A stretch of 64,000 nucleotides of DNA from positions 1,367,476 through 1,431,475 of the forward strand of contig NC_051089.1 in the NCBI RefSeq assembly GCF_901709675.1. The letters run 5' to 3'. The position numbers and the translations under genes were made by a program. The DNA comes from Syngnathus acus (lineage: Eukaryota; Chordata; Actinopteri; Syngnathiformes; Syngnathidae). The notes below the pieces were generated by a model. The model saw nothing but the letters and a program-made list of their open reading frames with translations, was not told where the DNA came from and searched no databases. How positions within the stretch are numbered: position 1 is the first letter of the stretch; every line of letters starts with the position of its first letter. This document shows positions 37,960 to 51,260 of this stretch, in pieces.

Positions 37960-38584
37960 CCCCCGCCTTTGTGCGTGCGCGTGTGTGGGAGTTAAATGAA
38001 TGAAGCTTCTTTCCTCGGGCTGCCCCTTGGGGGTTTTCAAAATCGGATCTAATTCGATCTATATGTGCGCTTAAAGTTGTGTCCAGACTAGGCGGGCGGA
38101 GAAAAGATGATCCAGATATGTTTGCGGGCGCCCACACCCTCCGCAGACGCATGTGCGCAAACCCAAGTGCGTTCTTCTGTGCAGCTGTGCGCATTGAGGA
38201 TGCAGAGGACAGCAGTGAGCGAGCGCCCGTGGACTGCTTATGCTGCTCAAGTCGCGGCCACTCCACTCCATGTTTTGCCCTTCCCTTTTTTTCCCCCTCT
38301 CTCTCCTTTTTTTTTTGCGCGCATCTCGTTTGCTCGTCACTCGACTCGCACTGACAGACACGTCAGACACGGGACGAGTTGTCCCCATTGAGCATCGCTG
38401 CTTCTCCGGCGCTTAGCGGAATCGGAATGTGGAGGACGTAAAGCAAGTAACGAGTGATTTGCTTTGCTTTTTCTTCTTCTTTTTTTTTTTAAATGATTAT
38501 TTTTGGAGGCATCCTTCCAAGATTTGGTTTTCCTTCCTGGTGGATTTATCCTTTCTCAGAGAGGATTCCGTGCTGTGCTTGGCG
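37960..38584 (+). promoter_or_regulatory. Probable gpc6 promoter and 5' leader, CpG-rich
   Basis: CpG and GC content rise clearly here compared with flanking AT-rich DNA (GCGCGCATCTCG, ACTCGACTCGCACTGAC). No TATA box is seen at a fitting place, consistent with a CpG-type promoter. The leader contains upstream ATGs at 38427 and 38493. Start site not determinable. Confidence 0.5.
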
Positions 38585-38738
38585 ATGTGGAGACTGCGAG
38601 TGGTTGTGTGCACCCTGTGGGTGCTGCTGTCCACGTCTTTCTGTGCTGAGAGCAAAGCTCGAAGCTGCGGCGAAGTTAGACAAGCGTATCATGCCAAAGG
38701 ATTCAGTCTTGTCGGTGTACCTCATCAGGAAATATCAG
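38585..38738 (+). CDS. gpc6: gpc6 exon 1: signal peptide and first conserved cysteine
   Basis: ATG at 38585 with G at -3. Residues 1-23 ([20 protein letters not shown] then AES) form a signal peptide; mature sequence begins near KARSCGEV. The exon ends HQEIS plus one base of the Gly codon, followed by a GTATGG donor at 38739. The open frame runs on past the donor into intron, which is not coding. Confidence 0.9.
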
Positions 38739-41700
38739 GTATGGATCACAAGAGTTCATCATCATCTTGCTTCCAATTGGCACATGTGTCATCCATCCAT
38801 CCATCCATCCATCCATCCATCCCTCTCACCTCATATGATGGAAGCAAGTGGGACACACACAACCCACCCTGGCATCATCACCATGCAGCACCGTCATTTT
38901 TACAGAGGGTCAATAGTTGTCCAAAAAAAAAAAAAAAAAAATCACACAAAGTGTTGCCATGATCACGGTCATGCATTCGTTGATGAGCGTTCGTACAAAT
39001 ACAACGACATTTGCATTAAGCCAATAAGATTGATGTAAATTAAGTATGTTGGTCGTGTGATGCTTCTTAAGCCTTCATTAATCATAAGTTAGTAATTAGT
39101 TAGGAATTTGTTTTCAATATGCCATTTTTTATTATGACAGACAGTTTAGGATTCAATTAAATTTGACGTGGAATAACGAGGTTTTTCATATTGGAAATGA
39201 CTTTCCATGTACAATATGGACAATACAAACTCATCATCAAATGATGACAGTTACAAAAAATGTACCATGGAACTTGAAATGTTTGAATGATCACAATCAA
39301 AACGGTCCCGGAAGAGGTAATACTCGGCTATATTTAGTAATAACACTTTAATTACACATGAACAACTACTAACATTATATTAAGTATTTTATGAGCTCCA
39401 GATGGTCACCAAAGCGACTTCACCCAGAGGTCAAACATCTTAAATGCAATCTGTTTCTAAAGCAAGTGAGTTGTCCACTGATATATTTCTGACTCAGCAC
39501 CATTTGAGTATTTTCCAAAAGTAGTTGCTTCACTGAGTCCAATGAAAAAGAGAAAACATGCTTCGGTCTACCTGTTGCTCATATTCAACAGAGGATCATG
39601 CCGTAACATTTCAAGATAGTCACTCAGCACAAAATAATATTTACCAGTAGGGGGCTGTATGCACTCGGCACCAAAATTGGGTTCTTCTATATATATTCCT
39701 CAAGGCTACGGCTTAGTTTTTAATTCATGCTCTTTGGTACAGCGCAGATATGAGCTTTTATTATCTCTTGTGAAGCACTAATCACATTTATGGTCAAAGG
39801 GAAGAAGATTAGTCGGTAAACATAGTGCGCTCCACATGAGGGAAGGAGGCACATGCAGAGTGAGGTCACAAGTGAAATCACTCTATTCGGGACAAAAGAA
39901 AGAAAGAAAAAGAGATCATACGGTGGTTGTTGGGCATTAATGATCATCGTCCGGCACTCTTGGATTTCGGTAGAATGAATCGACATGCCCGTCCTAAGCT
40001 AATTTTTAAACTCTAGATTTGAAAATGTGCCTTCACTCAAGAGTAGCCACTTTTGTTCCTCTTGTGAGATGAGAAGAATCTTACGGAAATGTGCTATCTA
40101 ATTGTCGATTGTCTTAGATGTGCCTAATATTTTGCCAATTAACAAAAGTTACCACCTTAAATCAGTTGAGAAATAAAAGATGCTCATCTGCATTTTACAT
40201 CTGTGTCATCCTGAAAAAATCTGTAATTTGCTTTTTTTTTTTTTGCTGTTGTGCAAATATAATTGCACCCAGGTTGTTATTGGAGTGTTGTGTCTCTTAA
40301 TAACCTTGGCATGAATCCAACAGAGGTTCTCAGGAGAATTAGTCGTGCTGGTCCAAAACGTGTGGCAAACAGCATGACAAGCATTAATGTTCATCCGGCC
40401 ATCAGCAGCTTTCTCATGAAAACACGAGGTGGCTACTTCCACCTCTAAGCTCACGTTTACGTCGAATCATCCCTCTGTAAGTGATTCAATGTATTGAATG
40501 ATTATTGGATTGTGTTTGAAAGATGTTCATTTTTTTGTTCTTTTTATAGAGTTTCACCATGTCGTTTTTCTTATGGCCTCTTGACTTAACTACATTTCGT
40601 CACACATTTAAATCCTCAAGTCCATCTATTACGGCAATATAAGTGTAGAGCTGAATGAGTCCCTTGGGCTTCAGAGTCTTAACCCCCTCATTCAGAACAT
40701 AAAGAACCTCATGAATGCTCAGCAAATTGATTCTTCTCATGATCACATGTTTTAGTCATTTATTTCACTGTCCAAGTGCACAATCTAATGAGATTTGCTG
40801 AAATAGCTTACATGGCTGAAATTTGCAGTGCGAGTTAAAAAAATTCCCGATTCTATCAATATGTAGCTTTAAATGTGTGAGGCATAATTGCAAATCCACA
40901 AAATGACAATTACAATGTGTCTCTTGTTAGAAGCTAAGACGGTCGATATATTGGACTTGCAATACTAATTCGGTGAAAGAGCAAAATAAAAGAATCATGA
41001 GTGATATTTTCAAGTGGCCTATTCTTCTCCTCCTTTGTGAGTTTTCCCAACGGATTACTGCACAGTAAAGTAATAAAGGGGTGCTGCAAATCTCTCGCGC
41101 TGTTCGTTTTTGACTTAATTGCTTGTCAGAAATATTATTCAAGCAAGGAAAGTCCAAGTCATTTAAATACGCTTCTCGCTTAGCATGTTGACAACGCCGT
41201 CTCTGTTTAGCGTGCAATGGTGCGATATGAGCCCGATTCAGAGGTTTGCCACTTTATGACCGGCTCTTTGTTTGGAACAGCTCGTGAATGCTTCAATTAA
41301 GCACTTCATATAAATGGCGTTTGCCAAAATGAGGCTTTAAAAGCTTGGAAACAACATTACATGCAGCACGATTGGTTCTAGAATTATTTGATTACTCTGG
41401 AAAAACAATTACCTCCGGGAGCTCTCAAAGATTGTTCTTTGATTTGTTCTTATTAAAAAGAATTGTAGTAATGTTTCGCACTAGCATAATTCATTGTTTG
41501 GCAAGATCCTTTGCAGGTAATTTTTTTAAATAACAGAATAATGAGTTGCGCCATGAATTGTGGCGCTGTGAGCGGGTCCAAAGGGCACAAACACAATATA
41601 AAACTCTCGTTTGGCAGATTCCGTATACAAATTCTGCAGGCAGTTGGAATCAGCCTTTAGATTTGTCATTCAAACATGCTGAGTCGAACCAAATGTCAAG

Positions 41701-44700
41701 CAGAAGTTAGAAAACAAAATAGAAACCACGAATGTTGGTGGAATTTAAATAAGGATCAAAATAGATTCAATTTTGTAAAATAAATAATACCAATAAAGCA
41801 AAATATTGTATTGTAAAAGTAGATTCAATTTTGTAAAATAACTAATGATAAAAATAACAATAATGCAAAATATTGTATTGTAAAGTGATGGCAGTAGTGA
41901 AGCACGGCGTCGCTGCCAATAAATCAATACATAAAAAAAATACATCAATAAAAATAGAAGAGCCTCATTTTGGCAGAATGCAGCCAAGCTACCTGAATTC
42001 TGCGAGGACGTCGCTCCGTGATTGGACAATTGTTGGCCAGCTCCAAACAAAATAGGCCGGCCCGTCACTGCCAACAATGAGCTTGGCACATTGGCGGCCG
42101 GAGGAGCCGTGTGGATTGTTCTTACTTCCGCCTTGTTTGGGATGTTGAATTACAATCTGACAATACTTTTGGCCAGTAAGTAAGTAAGTCCAAAGACTGT
42201 AAAATATATCATCTGCGCAATTTCTGAAAGCTGCACTCAGCGCCAAGACTTTTTTTTTTTTTTTCCCTGAGTAGTGTGAAAAGCCTCCAGTAGCATATGG
42301 ACTGCGACACTCCGCCACGTTGCCCTGCTTTCAGTTAACTGCGCTCTGTGAGCTTTTCAGCCTCTCTACCCTGTGAAAGCTTTGCGAGAAACTAGAAAAT
42401 TTGCAATATGTCGCAGGGAAACGTCTCATGCGTAGGGATTATCGTGTATGACCAGAGCGGCCATACATAAATCATGATAGAAAAGCTTCTGCTTGATGAA
42501 AAGAAGCACGACTCCACGCAACTGGCTCGCTTTTAGACTCAACTCTTTAGAATCAACCGGCTTTGTGAACTAAATGTATTTTTGGACGGATACCGAAAGA
42601 GTCGGAAACTCTCTGGAGCAGCGGTGTCAAACTCATTTTTGTCACGGGCCATCAACGTCTTCTATATACAGTATAGGCTACAAAACAAACTGATGAATAA
42701 CTAGTTTTGAAATTAGAGAGTCGCAAAAACGGTTCGAATATCTATTTTTTTTTAAAGTGACGACAATTTGTAATTTTAGTAATGATACAAAGTCGACGCA
42801 AAATTTGTCTCGCGGGCTGCATCTGGCCCCCGGGCCTCAAGTTTGACACCTATGCTCTGGAGGAACGGACTCCCAAGCTTGACATGAGACCGACAGAGCT
42901 GCGACGCCGTGCGCTGTCGGGGAAACCTCCGGGGTTCGACGGAGGTGTCAAAGCTGCAAATATCTCTCACGCTGGGGACTTTTTATTTTTGTTTTTCACC
43001 GCCCATGGCTGACTTAACACGCTAAATTAGACTCTCCTGGGTGATTTGCAAATAAACAAGCATTTAGTACAAATAAACAAAGAGTGTTATGGAAACGTCA
43101 GGTGTGATTTGACACTCCGATCTTCATTAAAAAAAGCTCCAGCATTAATTTTTAAAAACGTATAGCAATTATTGAAGTTCATGACCCACTCTGGTGTGAT
43201 CCCAATGACACCCTAAGGTGGGCTGACTAATTGACATCATCCCAAGTCTAATTGGAGTTATTTTTATGTTGATGCTAAAAGGTTGAGAGTTGATCTTAAC
43301 CTCGGGGTTAAATCACTCTTGTTTTAATTAAAACATTTCATAATTGCAGGCCTTGCTGAAAATTCCCCTCGAAGACTCGACCCTCCTAAATACATTGGAG
43401 GTCGATGGGTATTCGCTGAACCCCCGAAGAACTCTGACGTTTTCTTTGCACGCTGTCATCGTGGCTTGTTTGTTTTTTTCTTAAGATGGAGTTCCCCTGA
43501 GCTCTGTAGTCATGATAAACAAATCAGTAGTCCAGGATGGGCTGGGCTGAGCAGCAGCTAATAACCACTAATAATATCTTAATCAAGTCCAATGTAGCGC
43601 AGTGAAAACTTCAAACGTAAAAATATATGGAGTGAACGTCCTTCTGACGCTGTCAGCCGCATCGTTATCTCTTTTCACATCGCAATCTTCTCGAGTCTGA
43701 ACGAGAGCCAGACAGAGTTTGCTTCTCTCGGAGTCCTGCTGTTTCCTGCCTCCTGTTTGAGCTGCTAAATGAGTGGGCTGGTCATAGCTCACCCTGGGGC
43801 TCTCTACCTCAGGCTCTCCAGACCACCAGCTGTTGTGTTTAGTCCTCCGTCGTGCATTAGTGTGAGTCTTCAACCTCCTCGGTCTGTGCTCTTCTCAATT
43901 GCCAGGCTAATGTAGAGCGATGAAGGTGAATCGTGGAAATTGCAGGAAAATTCAAATCGACTCAGTGAGTCATTATTCTTGTGACATAGCTTGGATGATT
44001 GCTGAATATTATGCAACGTTCGGTTCGTACCAATACTTGCGTGGGCGGGCTTTGCCCATCAATATGAATGTGAGATGCTTTGGTATTTTATTTATTTCTT
44101 TTTTATTTTACTTGTATTTTAAACTGATGTTTTGCGTACAGCCAACTTGAGTTGATGGAGTCTTTGTAAGATGCTCCATGGGCATATATATATATAATAT
44201 TATATCACATTATATATAGCCATTTGCCTTGAAATGTGTATAAAGTCAACATTGTGTGTTTATTGCCGATTTAAATGTAATTACACATTTTTGAAACCTC
44301 AACATTTTCAAAATCACAACAGGCCAATAGCGTCACACTCATCTTATATCAAGTTCACTTCTGCTGAAACTCTTTTATTATTCATTATTGCCATCTTTTC
44401 AGTATTGTGTTGGACAATCATGTTTGCAATGAAGTTCATTTGCTTTGGAATATGATACAAGCAATCTCCTGCAAGAATATCATAAAACATTGCTTACAGT
44501 TGAAATTATTCAGTAGCTTATAGCGTTTGCCTTTTCATGACTTGAACTAATATCTCATTTAGGCACGACAGACTTTGATTGAAGCAATTCCGTCACCACA
44601 CAAAATGAAATGCTTCATCTTTGGGGAAATTCCGCAAAAAGATGCACAGGAAAATGAATTTGATAGGAAAACATATGAACTCAGCTATAGTCAAAACTGA

Positions 44701-47700
44701 ATCATGTTGGGTTTGTTAAAATGAAGAAAAGCAAGCTTGGGTTGATGAGTTATTTGGAAGTTCAAATAAAAAATTCCTTCGAGTGTGGGAACATATGGCT
44801 GGAGCAATCGTGGGAGTTATGTGTGTCATCTTGTTTGGACATATTCAATTAGGGTCTGACACCCCAGTGGAGTCAGTTGAAAGTGGATGATGTGAGTGAT
44901 GGAGACCAGATCCAGATGGCAATGTAGCACCGAGATCAATCACGCTTGATGCATTTTTTCCCACTTCTGCATACGGACAGATGTGATTTAGTGCAGTAAT
45001 TGGCTTTCCTTCCACTTCTTGCATTTCTGTTGACAACTCATAATGGCCCATAAAGCGTATGTATGCACACTTTATTATTTCATATATCTAACAGAGGATG
45101 ACTGTCAACAATCAGATTGCAGTGAAAGGAAGTGCAACGAAGGCACGTCGTTACCGCCTTATTAGGATAAGCCGTTCAGAAAATGCATTTGATGATGTTA
45201 GGCAATAAGCATTAACAACTGCGGCTACAAAAAAAAAAAAAATCAGATCACGCGCTTTGAATGCTCTCACACACTGGAGGTCACACAGCTTCCTTTATAA
45301 CTTAAAGTCAGCTAAAGTGAGTTAGTGGTTGTTGGACCAAAGAACAAACGCATACTTCAACCTTTTAATGCCACTCTACTACTTTCTATTTGGGGATCGT
45401 ACTTTGTTTTGACCCGTATTCGTCATCCAGAGTTTTCATAAAACTCATTCGGCGCTTCAACTTTCAAAGGATCTCAATAATAAAAAAGTTACACACTATA
45501 TAAAGTATATAGGGCAAGTTTGCTTTTATAACAGTTTTGCCTTTTTTATAGCATGGATGCAAATTTGTCACCAGTGAATTCTGTCTTCCAGCCAAGGTCA
45601 TTCCACTCATTATGGGCCAAGAGCCAGTGCAGTCATATCTCAAATGTGAGACAAGCCAATTGCGCCTGAGTCACACATTTCTCAAACAACCGTGTCAGAT
45701 ATTTAATGGATGCCGAGCCTCATAATCCACTTGAAACTATTTATTCCGGTGATTACAGAGCTGTAATGTCTGGGATGATAAAATTCCTGTCAAGCCAGAA
45801 CATTTTAAATACAAGAAAAACTGTAATATACCGTAATTTTCGGACTATAAGTCGCGGTTTTTTTCATAGTTTGGGTGGGGGGGCGACTTATACTCAGGAG
45901 CGACTTATATACATATATATGTTTTTTTTCACTTTTTTGGGCATTTTATGGCTGGTGCGACTTATACTCCGGTGCGACTTATAGTCCGAAAATTACGGTA
46001 TATTAAAAGCTATTTGAAAAACCTGGCCATCCCAAAACGACTCAATAATGCCCATTTACATTAGACGTTGTACGCACCATTAAGGCCACTTCTACAAAGT
46101 CCGGTGTGGGCAATCAATTTCCCACAGGGACCGCGTGATGAACTGTAATGGTTGTTGGGAGCCACACCAACCTGCTAACAAACCTCAATTGTTTTTTTGG
46201 GGGTTCATCTGTAATTGGATGAGCTTTAGTACCAGTGGTGCTGCGTGCAAATGTAAAGGGCTAACTACAGTACTTTTGTTGCCCGCTAGCTTGCGCGTGA
46301 TTAGTTTGTGTGGTGTTCAACATAAAACACAGCAGAAGGTGAGGTCAATTTCAGGGGGTCCGTATAACATTTTATTTATTTGTTTATTTATTTCTTTATT
46401 CATTTATTTATTTATTCTTAAAATGCTGATAAACATTTCTTTTGTGGAAAAAAAAATCCAGGGAAAAAAAAAATCTGAAAATACCCAAAAGGCAATTATC
46501 TGGCCAAGGACCAGAGGGATCCAAAGGATATTGTTTTTTTTGGGGGGGGGGTCAGTGCCCCTGCAGCTCCACCTCTAGCTCCGCCAATGCTCTTGGCCAC
46601 AGGAACATTTTGGCATGCAAAAAATGTTCCCTTTATTAATTAAGAGTGGTCAAGGGATGTACCAGATGGTGTGGACCATATGCTTGTTGCCCTTTGGCCA
46701 GGTAGACTAATGAATCCTTGTGGGAGTTAATCACACCGTCGATTACCACACATGGGAACAAAAGACACTTTTGTTATAATTTTTTTTTCTTACCTCGGCA
46801 GCATACTTTTTAAACTGTTTATATATATATCAGGACAGCTGTAGCTCAGTCTGTAAAAAAACCTCGCAGTTTCTCGGAACAATTTACAGCTTAGGATAAT
46901 TCTGTGTTGCTTGGCAGTGAAACAAAGGAGGCAGTCTTGAGGTGATGTCTGCAACTCCTTTGAATAAATTTACACCTCTGTCAGCGCTGTCACTCAAAAA
47001 AGGGCTTACCTACACTTTGTTTCCATGCTCAGTCATTTCAACTTAACTGTACACCCTCCCACTTAGTTGCTTAAACTCAAACAACAAACTGCACAACTGA
47101 CAGGACAAATTAAATGCATCAAATCAGCAGAAATCAAATGTGTAGAGCCATTTTGAGTCAAGAAAAGCATAGAGTGAGAAATGTAATCACAGATTTGGCA
47201 AAATGCTTCGACAGCGTTCTGGGACCGTTACCAACGTCCCACTAACGTTCTTGGCCAATCAACCAGGATTTTCTTTTTTAATGACGGGTGAATTTTTCAA
47301 AGGAATATCATCCGTGAACTCACACTGATCATAAAAATTCATAAGCATAGCGAGAGGTGCATCAAAAAGTCTTCCTTTATAAAGTTAACAATAATTAATG
47401 ACAAACTACACACTTTTTTTTTTTTTAATGCAGGCCACACAATGCAAACCTTCCAGGAGACAAATAGTTAAATCTCGGCGCTGGGTTATTCTAATTGTTT
47501 TCAATCACAAGATCACACTCGTCCTCGTGCGTCTCTGAGCAACTCGCCTATTTCCGCTTCATGTGCTGCAGCGTGAAGTCGAAAAAGGCAGCATGATTGG
47601 CAAGCGCAGTCGCATCACGTTTTGATATCTTCGGAATACTAGTTAAGGCAATCGTGGCCTAGCATGACACTCGCTCATTAAATGCTGGCCCGGTTTCCTC

Positions 47701-49777
47701 TGCAAATCAATTGTATGTCTGCAGGTGAAGCGACTTGCAACATGAGCACACTTCTGCTTCAAATTAGTCAGAAGACGCATACAAGTATATTTATGCATGT
47801 GTCTTGTCAACAGAAAATCATGAAGCTGTAACATGAAATCATTTCCGCCATTGTGTGAAACTTCAATTGTTTTTTATCGGTTGTATTTTTTGCTAATCTT
47901 ACAAATAAATTATACCAGTCAGTATTATCAAAATGGAATGCGCGGTATTAATTTTCCATAAAAATAGAACCATGCCTGACTTTGAGGGCGCTTTTGTTCC
48001 GCATTTGAAAATGAAGCGACTGTCCATGCACAGCGAGAGGTGGTCATTGAGCCGACATGAAAAAAAAAAACAGAGCCCTTCATCTTCTACCTCAAACAGA
48101 AGTTTTCAACTCAAATACACAACTGTGATCTTGCTCGTATTGACAGCTCGGTTTCAAATTCCAGCTTTGGTGCAACGCAGTCAAGAAGACCAGAATCGGG
48201 AGGCTCGTGAGCACTGCGAGATTTAACCAGATTTCAAATATCAGATTTGCCATTATAACAATATAGGTTACGATTTCAGTCTCCTGAGTGGCAGCAAATC
48301 AAGTCGTATGTGTTCACGCCCACAACGTTGCAAACTGCCCTTTTTCCAATGTGACGGTAAATTACGCCTTGTTTTTGCAGTTTTTAAATGCACATCACAC
48401 AGGACGAATATATAGTACCGGTTATTTTTGCTGAGTTTTTATCTACAGCACACTTTGTATTGAATTATGACTCCAAATAAAGCAATTTCCAATCAACTGC
48501 GGTATTTGGATTTAAATCAGCTGGGTCTCTGGGGTCATATGGAGCTTGCGGTGCTGTGGGTTACAAATGGATTTGTGTTTAAGTGCTGTGGTGGTGATGC
48601 TGCGCTCATTATTGTAGCCTGGCGTCTCTCTTAAGACTGATTCGTGTTTAACTACATTCCCTACTTGCAGCACATATATGCAGAGTGCTGCATCCTGCGT
48701 ACTTCATTATCTATGCACATGTGCAGCTTCTTCACCCTTTACATGCACAAAGAGAATCTGCCAGTTTGCTTGTCTTGGACTTGGAAGGTTCCACTAGATT
48801 GTGGAAGAAGTAAGCTTTGGCTTTGTAGTCTTTTCTTTCTGCTTGAAACTTAACATTGTTCTGCCTGCTTTGGAATTAATTGAACATTTAGTCCTGGTAC
48901 CTGTAAATGGCTAAAAAAAAATGTTAACGAAAAAGGCTTTTCTGTCTGTCAATATTTTTATTTCACTTTCTTCTTTCAAAGCTGTTTTTTTATTATTATT
49001 TTTCTTATTTCTTTATTTTATTTCTTTATTTTTTAATTCATTTGTATTTATTTTTATTTTATTTTTTTAATTAATTTTTTTAAAGGCATTTCGTTCTTGC
49101 ATTATGGGCTTGCCAATATTGAGCTTGTGACTTGACACAACATTGATTAATATTATGCATCAAGGATGAGAGCAAGTGAGAGGCGTTAAGAGTTTGATGC
49201 ACCTCAACTGCCTACACACATGATTTCTGAATCATATCATAAAAGGCTATAACGCTGTTCCGCATCAAATTACATGATTCCGGATTCTTTTCAGCTGCAT
49301 ACAGGTCTTAATTTTTCTTGGATTCCCCCCTGGCATTTTTTCCCTGCTTGAGCTCCATATCTGAGGTTGCTTGTTCATACTGTGAAAAAAACAAAACACA
49401 AAAGTAAAAATGAGTCTACAGCCCTCCACAGCTTTTCATTTGCTACTTCATTGTTGTGTTGTCCAACAATAACAAGAATGTGCAGGTTAGTCATGCTTGA
49501 CAATATGTTACAGTAAACCTCAGTCGTGATGGAACGTGCTCGGCCGCCCCTTTGAAAAACGCACCGCCGAGGCAGCCATGGAGTGTAACGGCAATGCTTT
49601 TTTTGTTTTTCCTCCCAGGTGAGCACCTGCACATCTGTCCACAGGGATACACCTGCTGCACATCCGACATGGAAGACAAACTCAACCAGCAGAGCAAGTT
49701 GGACTTTGAGAAGTTGGTGGAGGAGAGCAGCCGTGACATGCGGGTGACGTTTGTCGCCAGTCATAAAAAGTTTGATG
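38585..49777 (+). CDS. gpc6: Glypican-6, 5' part (exons 1-2), gene continues beyond the window
   Basis: Glypicans are GPI-anchored heparan-sulfate proteoglycans that modulate Wnt, Hedgehog, FGF and BMP signalling at the cell surface. Two exons are present: 38585-38738 (154 nt) and 49619-49777 (159 nt), both ending in phase 1, together 104 codons of an expected about 555. Cysteines 28, 58, 64 and 65 of the N-terminal lobe are in place. Segments [25 protein letters not shown] and ICPQGYTCC followed by [14 protein letters not shown] fit GPC6 better than GPC4, which has KSKSCSEVRRLYVSKGF and [21 protein letters not shown]. No exon 3 (it should begin EFFRELLEN) is found up to 64000. Fish may carry gpc6a and gpc6b; which this is cannot be told. 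Intron 1 is 10.9 kb, small compared with mammals. Confidence 0.9.
38789..38822. repeat. Short (CATC)n microsatellite
   Basis: About eight CATC units just inside gpc6 intron 1, 50 bases past the exon 1 donor. Confidence 0.85.
41761..41886. repeat. Tandem duplication of about 58-64 bp
   Basis: The block TAGATTCAATTTTGTAAAAT through GCAAAATATTGTATTGTAAA occurs twice in a row, beginning at 41762 and 41820, with small internal indels. Confidence 0.8.
42619..42854. mobile_element. hAT-like non-autonomous element with perfect 8-bp target duplication
   Basis: 236 bp, starting CAGCGGTGTCAAACTCA and ending AGTTTGACACCTATG. CTCTGGAG flanks both sides (42611-42618 and 42855-42862). It is an internally deleted relative of the 328-bp copy at 26683-27010. 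No coding capacity. Confidence 0.9.
45831..45998. mobile_element. TA-flanked MITE with terminal inverted repeats (copy 2)
   Basis: 168 bp, near-identical to the copy at 13141-13306, same orientation, flanked by TA on both sides (45829-45830 and 45999-46000). The close match over the whole length suggests recent activity of an unseen transposase source. Confidence 0.87.
46369..46421. repeat. (TTTA)n-like simple repeat
   Basis: TTTA/TTTG units within gpc6 intron 1. Confidence 0.7.
49619..49777 (+). CDS. gpc6: gpc6 exon 2: N-lobe cysteine motif
   Basis: Acceptor TTTTTCCTCCCAG precedes the exon; it completes Gly-52 and encodes [20 protein letters not shown] onward to VASHKKFD, then one base of the next codon before GTAAGC. 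Length 159 nt. The match to GPC6 exon 2 is nearly end to end. Confidence 0.93.
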
Positions 49778-50989
49778 GTAAGCGGCGGGAGTTTGAGACT
49801 TGTGAACATCTGAATTACACTTGCAGACACTCAAATGTATTCACGCGAGTCCTGTCAGACTCGTATATGTCGAGACTCCTGATGGAATGATTAATAATTA
49901 CTTGGTTGGTATTAATAAGATATGGGCAGACTGCTTAGTTTTAAGGGTTCACTCTCGTTCATCAATGTTTTCGCTCCCGTCTGGTACGTGTTCCTTTTTT
50001 TACACCAAACAACATATTCTGGGTCCATTTAAACTGAAGAGTTGTTTTTTTTTTCTCTTTCTGCTCCCCATTAGGGTTTTATGAGAACTTTATCTGTTGT
50101 ATTTCGGGCAGATAATGGCAGCTTCATTTAGTGCGTTGTAAAAAGATGCAATTTTCTATTTCTATCAGTTTTCAATAAAATGCACCCACAAGCATAATTG
50201 CACAATTAGTATCAAAAGGCTATTTTGGACCCCCCCCAAAAATGTAATTTGCACTGGTCGGAAAAATAGCACAGTAAATCTCATCTTTTGTTTTGTACAA
50301 GTCTCTGTGGTATATAAAAAAAAAAAAGCCATTCAGTGCAAAATGATTTGCACAAAACAAGACATTGAAACCGGGTGAAAATAAATTTTCAGTATTCTTT
50401 CTTTTTCGAAATGTGATAGCCTGAATAACAAAATATGGTAATAGACTCCAACAATAAGCAAGTCCATTTATCCAGTCAAACTTTTCTTCTGCAAATTTAA
50501 ATAACCTGCTTGTTTAAAATGGGCACTGTTGAATATTCTACAAGCGTCCCAAAAAATTGACATTTTCACTCCTGCCTACATTTTTGGCTAATTACTTATT
50601 CTGAATGACATTGTTTTCAAATTCCTCCACAGTTCCAACACAACAGCAAACATGTGCATATATTATCAGCGAAAACTGTGTCCAAATCTACTTTCAGATA
50701 CATTAACAGTCCACCAGAATATCATCTACACGATACCAGTCTTCAACTCGGGCTAGTTATTAGAATCCAAGACTAAAAGTCAAATGTCAAGAGTATTTGC
50801 TATCCCAACAGTTCACAATTCTGAACATAAGCATTTATATTTGTAATATACAAACAATATATATTGACAATGGTATGGGTGGGTGCACTGAGAATGGATG
50901 GCTGTCGAATCAATTATCTGGTTTCATGGCTGGGTTCTGTCTCAATTGATACAATGGATGACAAGCAGGATTTTGTTAACTCGGTTGCA

Positions 50990-51260
50990 ACTCTAGGTAA
51001 GCATTAGTGGTAACACCCTTGAGTGGTTCAAATTTGGCAGGCAGATCTTTTTGTCTTAGCCTTGGTTGCTCTACACTCCATATTGCACATTGGTGTTCCA
51101 CAGGGTTCAATGCTGGGGCCTTGAATGTTTTCATTGCATCTGCTGCCTTGGGTTGATCCAAGCCAAAGAATAGTTTGGAATAATATACTAACAATTTTTT
51201 ACACAGATGTTCCATGGGAGATTCAAACCCAGATATCTTGACTGAGCCATACTTATTAGC
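50990..51260 (+). mobile_element. Decayed LINE reverse transcriptase fragment
   Basis: On the plus strand GVPQGSMLGP is readable near 51092-51121, the classical motif of non-LTR reverse transcriptases. Upstream GNTLEWFKF resembles the motif usually about 40 residues earlier. Stops and frameshifts interrupt it (for example a stop right after GSMLGP). The minus-strand frame of 120 codons here is an antisense shadow. Confidence 0.55.

Larger units (their letters stand above)
38739..49618 (+). other. gpc6 intron 1
   Basis: 10.9 kb between clear GT and AG sites. It holds a (CATC)n run, a poly-A run (about 38923-38941), a tandem duplication, an hAT element, a MITE, A/T-rich simple sequence (46369-46421, 48960-49085) and no recognised gene. 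Some of it may be regulatory, but nothing can be assigned. Confidence 0.75.

Noticed and set aside
38429-38962. 177-codon frame covering gpc6 exon 1
   Set aside because: It begins at GTG, not ATG, and runs through the exon 1 donor into intron and the CATC repeat. Only 38585-38738 is coding.
46838-46880. tRNA-like A-box (GTAGCTCAGTCTG)
   Set aside because: No B-box or cloverleaf follows; at best a fragment of a tRNA-derived SINE.
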